A DNA stretch of 64,000 bases from Ruminococcus flavefaciens (lineage in GTDB: Bacteria > Bacillota > Clostridia > Oscillospirales > Ruminococcaceae), in assembly GCA_023663905.1 (NCBI GenBank), contig JAMPGO010000002.1:62001-126000 (forward strand). Direction: 5' to 3'. The translations under genes were made by a program, and so were the position numbers. Of this stretch, positions 1 through 6,132 are shown one piece after another (position 1 is the first letter of the stretch; every line of letters begins with the position of its first letter). The notes under the pieces are model-generated. The model saw only the letters and a list, made by a program, of their open reading frames with translations. It was not told the DNA's origin and made no database searches.

Positions 1-61
1 TACTGCTACATCCCGATAAGACCAGAACCGCACATAATGCAATAAACTTCCTGAACTTCAT
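1..61 (-). CDS. Lipoprotein, N-terminal fragment (runs off the window)
   Basis: Only the first 20 codons are present. Read leftward from the ATG at 61-59 they give a short basic start (MKFRK), a hydrophobic core and the lipobox LSGC followed by SS. This is a typical Gram-positive lipoprotein signal peptide, with lipidation expected on the Cys at residue 18. An AGGAGG-type ribosome site lies just upstream, near 67-75. The gene is divergent from the feo locus and may share its intergenic region. The mature protein lies outside the window, so its function cannot be stated; a role in iron uptake would only be a guess from position. Confidence 0.75.
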   Translation of the reverse strand, partial: MKFRKFIALCAVLVLSGCSS

Positions 62-183
62 AATAAAGCCCTCCTTTTTTGTAATCATATACAAGTGATT
101 TTTAAAGCCCGAAAAGACGAAATAAATTTTAACTTTGTCTAAATACACAAAAAATTCCGCCGTGCATTCTGAATAATCATCAA

Positions 184-198
184 TTGTAACGATTATCA
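184..198. promoter_or_regulatory. Candidate Fur box
   Basis: The 15 bases TTGTAACGATTATCA match the 7-1-7 Fur consensus TGATAATNATTATCA at 11 of 14 informative positions; the right half-site is perfect. It lies about 20 bases upstream of the -35 of the feoA promoter. Iron-dependent Fur repression of feo genes is well known. The left half-site is degenerate, so the call is moderate. Confidence 0.5.
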
Positions 199-218
199 TT
201 ATAATTTACGGAAATTAC

Positions 219-247
219 TTGACAAATCAGCAATTTCCCGATATAAT
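219..247 (+). promoter_or_regulatory. feoA promoter
   Basis: A perfect consensus sigma-A promoter: TTGACA at 219-224, a 17-base spacer, and TATAAT at 242-247. It faces feoA, and transcription would start near 254. It lies just downstream of the Fur-like box. Confidence 0.85.
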
Positions 248-290
248 ATTAATTGGTTAGCAAGCAATAACTATATAGGAGGATATGCTT

Positions 291-506
291 ATGACATTGA
301 AGGACGCTGTAGAAGGTAAAGAATATGTCGTTCGTGAAATAAACAGCGACGACGAAGAACTCAATTCTTTCCTCTTCTCTCTCGGCTGTTACAGCGGAGA
401 ATGTATCACAGTTGTTTCGCACCTCAAGGGCGGATGCGTCGTTTCTATCAAGGACGGCAGATATAATATCGATAAACAGCTGGCTGATGCAATTGTTGTG
501 GATTAA
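291..506 (+). CDS. feoA: Ferrous iron transport protein A (FeoA)
   Basis: A small 71-aa cytoplasmic SH3-like protein that assists the FeoB iron transporter. The sequence fits FeoA: MTLKDAVEGKEYVV at the start, a central LGCYSGE turn, and a C-terminal segment ending in the IVVD strand. Two in-frame ATGs exist, at 285 and 291. The AGGAGG at 277-282 is only 2 bases from the first but 8 from the second, so 291 is the likely start. The stop codon lies inside a strong hairpin that separates feoA from feoB. Confidence 0.9.
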   Translation: MTLKDAVEGKEYVVREINSDDEELNSFLFSLGCYSGECITVVSHLKGGCVVSIKDGRYNIDKQLADAIVVD

Positions 507-533
507 CAATCGCTTACGATTGTTAATTTTTTT
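503..533 (+). terminator. Intrinsic terminator/attenuator between feoA and feoB
   Basis: A 10-bp perfect stem (TTAACAATCG at 503-512, CGATTGTTAA at 517-526), a CTTA loop and seven Ts. The feoA stop codon lies in the left arm. I see no strong promoter before feoB, so partial read-through may set the feoA:feoB ratio. A TATAAT at 549-554 lacks a clear -35 partner. Confidence 0.85.
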
Positions 534-601
534 GAACTACTGTTAGCATATAATAACTCAATGTTATTTATTATAAAATTATATTAAAGGAGGAACTCTT
601 T

Positions 602-2602
602 ATGAGAATAGCCTTGACAGGCAACCCAAACTCGGGTAAAACCACGATGTTCAACGCACTGACAGGTAAAAATGAAAAGGTCGGAAACTGGGCAGGTGTT
701 ACTGTTGACAAAAAAGAACACGCAATCAAGAAATCCTACTGCACAGGAAGTCAGGAACTTATTGCCGTTGACCTTCCCGGCGCATACTCAATGTCACCGT
801 TCACAAGCGAGGAAAGTATTACAAGCTCTTATGTAAAAAAAGAACACCCCGACGTTATTATCAATATCGTTGACGCTACCAACCTCAGCCGTAGCCTCTT
901 CTTTACTACTCAGCTCCTTGAACTCGGCATTCCGATTGTTGTTGCCCTCAACAAAAGCGACATCAACAAGAAAAAAGAAACTAAAATCGATTCTGACAAG
1001 CTGTCCGAACTTCTCGGCTGTCCTGTAGTCAATACAAGCTCGATTTCTGCCGAAGGTCTTGCCGAAGTCGTTAAATCTGCTACCGAACAGGCAGGCAAGT
1101 CACAGACTGCTCCGTATCATCAGGGCGACATTGACCTCACAGACAAATCCGCTGTTGAAGCCGCTGACCGTAAGCGTTTTGATTTCGTAAACAAGATTGT
1201 CAAGGGCGTTGAAAGCCGTAAGGTTCTTACAAAGGACAAGAATATCAACGACAAGATTGACGCTGTACTTACAAACAAATTCGCAGGAATACTTATTTTC
1301 GCTGTAGTAATGTTCCTTGTATTCCAGATTTCACAGGTATGGGTTGGTCCGTTTATTGCCGATACTCTCGTAGGCTGGCTTGAAGCATTCCAGGAATGGG
1401 TAGGCGGACTTCTCGAGGACGCTTCTCCGCTTCTCTCCGCACTTCTCGTTGACGGTGTTATCGGCGGTGTTATTGCCGTTCTCGGATTCCTCCCGCTCGT
1501 AATGATTATGTATTTCCTGATTGCTATTCTCGAGGACTGCGGTTATATGTCCCGTGTTGCAGTCGTTCTTGACCCGATTTTCAAGAAAGTCGGTCTCTCA
1601 GGAAAATCCGTTATCCCGTTCGTTATCGGTATCGGCTGTGCTGTTCCCGGAATTATGGCTAGCCGTACAATCCGCAATGAGCGTGAAAGACGTGCTACAG
1701 CTATGCTCACACCGTTTATGCCCTGCGGAGCTAAAATTCCTGTAATCGCACTTATCGCAGGCGCATTCTTTGAGGACGCAGGCTGGGTAAGCTTCGTTAT
1801 GTACTTCACAGGTATCGCACTTATCTTCCTCGGCGCACTTCTTGTAAACAAAATCACAGGATTCAAGGCAAGAAAATCTTTCTTCATCATTGAGCTTCCT
1901 GAATACAAAGTTCCGTCACTTCTCGGCGCATTCAAGTCAATGTGCAGTCGTGGATGGGCTTACATAGTAAAAGCTTCAACAATCATCCTCCTCTGCAACA
2001 CAGTCGTACAGATTATGCAGACATTCGACTGGAGCTTCCACGTTGCAGAAGAAGCAGACAACTCTATTCTCGCTTCAATCGCAAATCCGTTCGCTTATCT
2101 CCTCGTTCCGATTGTCGGCGTACTCAGCTGGCAGTTGGCTGCTGCTGCTGTTACAGGCTTCATCGCTAAGGAAAATGTTGTAGGTACTCTCGCAGTATGC
2201 TTCGTAGGACTTGAAAACCTCATCGATACAGAAGAACTCGCACTTATGGAAGGTGCAGGCGAAAGTGTTGCTTCTGTTATGGCAATCACAAAAGTTGCCG
2301 CTCTCGCATACCTTATGTTCAACCTCTACACACCGCCCTGCTTCGCAGCTATCGGCGCTATGACTTCAGAAATGAAGAGCGGAAAATGGGTATGGGGCGG
2401 AATCGGTCTCCAGCTCTGCACAGGCTATACTGTAGCTTACCTCGTATACACAATCGGCACACTTCTCACAGCTCCGTCATCTCTTAATATCGGCGCTGCT
2501 GTTGCAGGTCTTGTTGCTATAATCGTTATGATTGCTGTAATCGTTATAATCGCAAAACGCTCCAACAAGAACATCAACGCTGAATACGCTCTCGCTAAAT
2601 AA
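602..2602 (+). CDS. feoB: Ferrous iron transport protein B (FeoB)
   Basis: Fe(II) transporter of the inner membrane with an N-terminal GTPase domain, 666 aa. The G1 loop GNPNSGKTT is at residues 7-15, G3 DLPG at 57-60 and G4 NKSD at 117-120. From about residue 225 the protein is strongly hydrophobic, with the Gate and core motifs typical of FeoB, including the conserved region around IGIGCAVPGIMASR and MPCGAKIPVIALI. AAAGGAGG lies just before the ATG. Length and motif order are normal. It is followed after 3 bases by a FeoB-associated Cys-rich peptide gene, as in many clostridia. Confidence 0.97.
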   Translation: MRIALTGNPNSGKTTMFNALTGKNEKVGNWAGVTVDKKEHAIKKSYCTGSQELIAVDLPGAYSMSPFTSEESITSSYVKKEHPDVIINIVDATNLSRSLFFTTQLLELGIPIVVALNKSDINKKKETKIDSDKLSELLGCPVVNTSSISAEGLAEVVKSATEQAGKSQTAPYHQGDIDLTDKSAVEAADRKRFDFVNKIVKGVESRKVLTKDKNINDKIDAVLTNKFAGILIFAVVMFLVFQISQVWVGPFIADTLVGWLEAFQEWVGGLLEDASPLLSALLVDGVIGGVIAVLGFLPLVMIMYFLIAILEDCGYMSRVAVVLDPIFKKVGLSGKSVIPFVIGIGCAVPGIMASRTIRNERERRATAMLTPFMPCGAKIPVIALIAGAFFEDAGWVSFVMYFTGIALIFLGALLVNKITGFKARKSFFIIELPEYKVPSLLGAFKSMCSRGWAYIVKASTIILLCNTVVQIMQTFDWSFHVAEEADNSILASIANPFAYLLVPIVGVLSWQLAAAAVTGFIAKENVVGTLAVCFVGLENLIDTEELALMEGAGESVASVMAITKVAALAYLMFNLYTPPCFAAIGAMTSEMKSGKWVWGGIGLQLCTGYTVAYLVYTIGTLLTAPSSLNIGAAVAGLVAIIVMIAVIVIIAKRSNKNINAEYALAK

Positions 2603-2605
2603 GCT

Positions 2606-2776
2606 ATGATTGAAAACATTATAATTATAGCGGTTGTTGCTGTAATAATAACTGCTATCGTGATTTATCTTGTCCGTGCAAAAAAACGTGGCGAACACTG
2701 CATAGGCTGTCCGTATGCCAAGCAGTGCGGTGGAAACTGCCACGGCGACTGCAATAATCACAGCAATAAAAAATAA
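2606..2776 (+). CDS. FeoB-associated Cys-rich membrane peptide
   Basis: A 56-codon gene starting three bases after the feoB stop. The product has one N-terminal membrane helix (IIIIAVVAVIITAIVIYLV) and a short cytosolic tail with five Cys arranged CIGC, C, C, C plus His and Asn residues (CIGCPYAKQCGGNCHGDC). This matches the FeoB-associated Cys-rich membrane protein family, small proteins encoded after feoB that are thought to help iron handling at the transporter. No separate promoter is visible, so it is co-expressed with feoB. Its 3' end is followed by a hairpin. Confidence 0.85.
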   Translation: MIENIIIIAVVAVIITAIVIYLVRAKKRGEHCIGCPYAKQCGGNCHGDCNNHSNKK

Positions 2777-2780
2777 CAAA

Positions 2781-2824
2781 AGCAGGAAACAGGGATTTTT
2801 ATATTCCTGCTTCCTGCTTTTTTA
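2781..2824 (+). terminator. Hairpin with T tract after the feo peptide gene
   Basis: An imperfect inverted repeat: AGCAGGAAACAGGGAT pairs with ATTCCTGCTTCCTGCT around a TTTTAT loop and runs into a T tract. The ribosome site of the next gene starts directly after it and no promoter lies between. It may be a partial terminator that lowers downstream expression. Confidence 0.7.
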
Positions 2825-2839
2825 TAAGGAGTCAGAATT

Positions 2840-3196
2840 ATGGAGAATTTTATTATAATCGGAATAATTATTATCGTCATCGCCGTAGGAATATACAGCA
2901 CTGTCAAGCATTTCAAGGGCGAAAGCGGATGTTGTGGCGGTGGAGGTTACAAGCCACGCAGAAAAAAGCTGTCCCACGTAATCTACACCAAAACATTCAG
3001 CATAGACGGTATGCACTGCGAACACTGCAAAAACCGTGTTGAGGAAATCGTCAACGATATAGACGGCACTGCCGGTCGTGTTGACCTGAAAAAGGGCGAA
3101 CTTAAAGTATCCTACGAGCAGGACGTTGCCGACGAAATTATCAGAAGCCGTATCGAAAAAGTCGGCTATGTTGTTACCGGAATCACAAAAGACTGA
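2840..3196 (+). CDS. Membrane-anchored Cys-rich protein with heavy-metal-associated (HMA) domain
   Basis: A 118-aa fusion. Residues 1-22 form one membrane helix, residues 28-36 carry a CCGGGG motif resembling FeoB-associated peptides, and residues 48-116 form a heavy-metal-associated ferredoxin-like domain with the metal motif GMHCEHC (Cys 60 and 63). HMA domains of the CopZ type bind Cu(I) or other soft metals. Here the domain would sit tethered at the inner face of the membrane beside FeoB. AAGGAG precedes the ATG; no promoter of its own is visible. Metal specificity (iron, copper or other) cannot be read from the sequence. Confidence 0.8.
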   Translation: MENFIIIGIIIIVIAVGIYSTVKHFKGESGCCGGGGYKPRRKKLSHVIYTKTFSIDGMHCEHCKNRVEEIVNDIDGTAGRVDLKKGELKVSYEQDVADEIIRSRIEKVGYVVTGITKD

Positions 3197-3215
3197 TTAT
3201 AATTCAAAAAAACTA

Positions 3216-3244
3216 TTTACATCGCCTGAAAAATATGATATAAT
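3216..3244 (+). promoter_or_regulatory. Promoter of the GS-like/ANTAR operon
   Basis: TTTACA at 3216-3221, a 17-base spacer, and TATAAT at 3239-3244 with the extended -10 dinucleotide TG one base upstream. The leader to the ATG at 3280 is only about 30 bases. That is too short to hold the two-hairpin RNA target of an ANTAR protein, so the operon is probably not self-controlled by antitermination at this site. Confidence 0.8.
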
Positions 3245-3279
3245 AAAATAAACTTATTAATTCAAGGAGGCTTTTTTAT

Positions 3280-4542
3280 ATGAGTAATTCTCCTAAAGAA
3301 ATTCTGAAATTCGTTGAGGAAAACGATGTTAAATTCATACGTCTCACTTTCTGCGACATTTTCGGAAATCTCAAAAATATCGCTGTAATGCCGAACGAGC
3401 TTGAACACGCTTTCGCTTACGGTATTCCTTTTGACGCTTCTGAGTTCGGCGAGAGTAAATCCGACCTGTTTTTAGTGCCTGATATATCAACTCTTTCCGT
3501 TCTGCCTTGGCGACCCAAATCGGGCAGGGTTGTACGCTTTTTCTGCACTCTCAAGAATCCTGACGGAAGCGATTTTTCAGGCGACATACGTACAAATCTG
3601 ATTAATTATATCAACGAACTCCGCCTTAACGGATATTCCTGCGAAATGGGTACGAGATGCGAGTTTTATCTCTTTGAGCTTGACGAAAAAGGCAACCCGA
3701 CAGTTATTCCGCACGACAACGGCGGTTATCTTGATGTCGCTCCGCTGGACAGGTGCGAAAATGCAAGACGTGAAATCTGCCTTTCACTTGAGGAAATGGG
3801 ACTCCGCCCGAAAAGCTCCTGCCACAAGCACGGTTCGGGACAGAACGAGATTGACTTCCACGAGAATGAGCCTGTAACCGCCGCTGACGATATGGTGCAT
3901 TACAAGACCGTCGTCAAGTCGATTGCCGCACAGTGCGGACTTTTTGCTTCGTTTATGCCCAAACCGCTTCCCGATGAACACGGAAGCGCATTGAATATCT
4001 CGATAAGCCTTAAGAAAAACGGCGAACATATTTTCGGTGATACACCCGAGAATATTTCATTCGAGGGCAAGTGCTTCATTTCGGGAATACTTAAAAGGAT
4101 AAACGAAATCACGGCTTTTCTTAATCCGACGACAAATTCATACAAGCGTTTCGGTGTCGGATATGCTCCCGAGTATGTGAACTGGTCGTCCTCAAACTGC
4201 TCGGCACTTATAAAAATACCACACATCGCAGGAACTCCGCCAAGAATCGAAATCCGCTCCGCCGACGCTTCCTGTAATCCCTACATAGCTTTCAGGCTGA
4301 TTCTTGCCGCAGGAATCGAGGGAATAAAGTACGGTGACTGCTCGTTTTATAAGAACAGCGACGGCAAAAAGCTTCCCGAAAATTTTCAGGAAGCCGTATA
4401 TAAGGCAAGAAAAAGCTATTTTGTACAGGCAAATCTTCCGCAGGACGTACGACATAACCTGTTCGAAAGCTTTGAAAATCAAATCAGGAACAGCAAAAAA
4501 AGCAGTCATTTTGAGCAGGACTATTACTTTAAACTGTTATGA
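3280..4542 (+). CDS. Glutamine synthetase-like protein, probably catalytically inactive
   Basis: 420 aa, alignable end to end with type I glutamine synthetase (about 444 aa in Bacillus), with conserved NPTTNSYKR (282-290) and RIEIRSAD (322-329). Key positions differ. The Glu-x-Glu metal pair in GPEPEFF reads GTRCEFY (Arg 126 replaces the first Glu). The HHEV Glu is Lys 183. The GSGMHC His is Asn 239. The flap region GYEAP is shortened to GYAP, losing its Glu. NRS reads NCS (Cys 307) and LIRIP reads LIKIP. Three of six metal ligands and the catalytic flap Glu are therefore missing. Ligase activity is unlikely; a sensory or structural role is inferred. The ATGA overlap couples it to an ANTAR regulator. 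Confidence 0.85.
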   Translation: MSNSPKEILKFVEENDVKFIRLTFCDIFGNLKNIAVMPNELEHAFAYGIPFDASEFGESKSDLFLVPDISTLSVLPWRPKSGRVVRFFCTLKNPDGSDFSGDIRTNLINYINELRLNGYSCEMGTRCEFYLFELDEKGNPTVIPHDNGGYLDVAPLDRCENARREICLSLEEMGLRPKSSCHKHGSGQNEIDFHENEPVTAADDMVHYKTVVKSIAAQCGLFASFMPKPLPDEHGSALNISISLKKNGEHIFGDTPENISFEGKCFISGILKRINEITAFLNPTTNSYKRFGVGYAPEYVNWSSSNCSALIKIPHIAGTPPRIEIRSADASCNPYIAFRLILAAGIEGIKYGDCSFYKNSDGKKLPENFQEAVYKARKSYFVQANLPQDVRHNLFESFENQIRNSKKSSHFEQDYYFKLL

Positions 4543-5084
4543 GTAAGGCTATTATTATATCGCTTCCCTGCGAAACGGCTGATTTGATTGAACTGACGGC
4601 TAAAAATGCGGGATTTTCGACTACAGTCGTTTCGGGCGGAAGCGAAACGAGACGAATCATCAGAAATAATTATAATCCCGATTTGATTATAATAAACACG
4701 CCTCTTTCCGACGGATTCGGGCAGGAACTTGCAGAGGACTGTGCCGTTGAAGTATCTGCGCCTGTTATTTTAATCTGTTCGGGCGATATTGCAGGAGAGC
4801 TTGTTGACAGGCTTGCGGATTACGGAATAACAGTCCTGACGAGACCGATAAGCCGTGAGATTCTTGCCGAGTATATCAATCAGGGCAATGAAATCCGTGA
4901 GTCAAGCGAGGTACTCAGCAGGATTGACGATATACGGATTATCAGCCGTGCCAAGTCCGTTCTTATGAAGTATCTTAAATTTACCGAACCGCAGGCTCAC
5001 CGCTATATTGAGAAGCAGGCTATGAATAACCGCTGTACGAGACGGCAGGCGGCGGAGAAGATTATCAATACTTACGAAAAATAA
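4539..5084 (+). CDS. ANTAR-domain RNA-binding antiterminator with pseudo-receiver
   Basis: 181 aa. Residues 1-117 form a CheY-like receiver fold and about 125-178 a C-terminal ANTAR helical domain (RAKSVLMKYLKFTEPQAHRY, then TRRQAAEKI). ANTAR proteins bind paired RNA hairpins and prevent transcription termination. The receiver has lost its chemistry: the usual acidic pair after strand 1 is Ser-Leu (8-9), the phospho-Asp is Asn 53 and the conserved Lys is Arg 102. It should therefore not be controlled by phosphorylation. Similar degenerate receivers in AmiR and NasT are controlled by a partner protein, and the coupled GS-like protein is the obvious candidate here. Confidence 0.85.
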   Translation: MSKAIIISLPCETADLIELTAKNAGFSTTVVSGGSETRRIIRNNYNPDLIIINTPLSDGFGQELAEDCAVEVSAPVILICSGDIAGELVDRLADYGITVLTRPISREILAEYINQGNEIRESSEVLSRIDDIRIISRAKSVLMKYLKFTEPQAHRYIEKQAMNNRCTRRQAAEKIINTYEK

Positions 5085-5118
5085 AATTACCCCTGAGAAA
5101 TCAGGGGTATAATTTTAT
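5081..5118. terminator. Bidirectional terminator
   Basis: TACCCCTGA (5088-5096), GAAA tetraloop, TCAGGGGTA (5101-5109), flanked by A-rich and T-rich arms that serve both strands. It ends the ANTAR gene and the convergent DUF11 gene. Confidence 0.9.
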
Positions 5119-5987
5119 CTTGTGGAAGCGATAGTTCCCGTAATCACAAGAGTGCTTGTGCCGGGCTGGATTGCCCACGCTCCTGTTGTTGCGTCCTGTG
5201 TGTACGTTGCCGAAGGTACTGTGATTCTGCCGTCAAGCGACTGGAAATCGCCTGTTGTCGTATCATAGCTGTAGTCGGTATTGCGTACCCATTGAGTGCC
5301 GTTGAAGGTAACGGAAGAGATGTTCAGTATGGGATTGAAAGTATCTCTGAATATTACGTTGTCTGTGGTATCAGCAGGTGTGCTTCCGTAGTTCTGAATG
5401 TTGAAGGTATAGGTTATTGTGCCGTTCTCGGGAACTACAGCAGGGTCAAGCGATTTGCTGATAGCGAGATTTGCATCGTCGCTGTGAGTAACAACAGCCT
5501 CAGCCGTAACAGGTGTGACAATGCCGTCGCCTGTAACTGTAGCAGTGTTCGTAATCTGTGCGTTTTCGCCGAGCGGTGCAAACGGATTTGTCCTTACTGT
5601 GTAGATAACAGCCGAATTGCTTCTCGCTGGAACGTTTATTCCCTCAACTGTAAGAGGGTCGTTGTCGGAAACAGTCGGATTCGCCTGCCTTACGCCGTTT
5701 ACGTAATAGCTCACGGAATCGGCGATATAATTGAGCGGAACAAGACCTGCCGGGAACTCGTCGGAAGTATATCTGCCGAGATTATCCGTAACAGTGAGGT
5801 TTGTGAAGTCCGTATCTCCGCTGTTGATTATATTAACCACATAAGTCACATTGCCGTTGCTGTTGTAATTATCAGTGGTGGCATTTTTGTTTGCCGAGAT
5901 AACCCCGACAATCTCGCCCGTCGTTATATTTGAACCGGTTACGTTGCCGTTATAGGACAGCGTAGCCTGATTATAAAAAGTCGCCAT
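5115..5987 (-). CDS. DUF11 repeat-domain protein without signal peptide
   Basis: 290 aa, rich in Thr, Asn, Val and Ile, with no Cys, no signal peptide and no membrane helix. It contains two beta-sandwich DUF11-type repeats. The first spans about residues 45-155 (strands around VTYVVNIINSGDTDFTN and YTVRTNPFAPLGENAQITNT). The second spans about 170-285 (KSLDPAVVPENGTITYTFN). The start is the ATG at 5987, which has GGGAGG upstream; an earlier in-frame start at 6050 has none. DUF11 domains usually occur on surface or spore-surface proteins, so the lack of an export signal is odd. Function is unknown. Confidence 0.75.
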   Translation of the reverse strand: MATFYNQATLSYNGNVTGSNITTGEIVGVISANKNATTDNYNSNGNVTYVVNIINSGDTDFTNLTVTDNLGRYTSDEFPAGLVPLNYIADSVSYYVNGVRQANPTVSDNDPLTVEGINVPARSNSAVIYTVRTNPFAPLGENAQITNTATVTGDGIVTPVTAEAVVTHSDDANLAISKSLDPAVVPENGTITYTFNIQNYGSTPADTTDNVIFRDTFNPILNISSVTFNGTQWVRNTDYSYDTTTGDFQSLDGRITVPSATYTQDATTGAWAIQPGTSTLVITGTIASTR

Positions 5988-6088
5988 AAAAAATCCTCCC
6001 TTTTTGTGCAGTATGCTTACTGCTGTTATATTGTATGCCCTTTGGAACAAAATGGTGAAAATTTTATGAAAACCCTTTTATTTTTCCG

Positions 6089-6104
6089 CAGAATATGATA
6101 TAAT
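6089..6104 (+). promoter_or_regulatory. Extended -10 promoter of the yfhO-like gene
   Basis: TATAAT at 6099-6104 with TG one base upstream, the same TGATATAAT element seen before three other genes in this window. The -35 position (TTTTAT, 6076-6081) is poor. AAGGAGG at 6121-6127 serves the ATG at 6133. Confidence 0.6.
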
Positions 6105-6132
6105 AATATTCAGTCAGTTTAAGGAGGACAAA

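Noticed and set aside
3280..3340. ANTAR two-hairpin target or glutamine riboswitch in the leader of the GS-like operon
   Set aside because: The leader from the predicted start to the ATG is only about 30 bases and shows no stem-loops.
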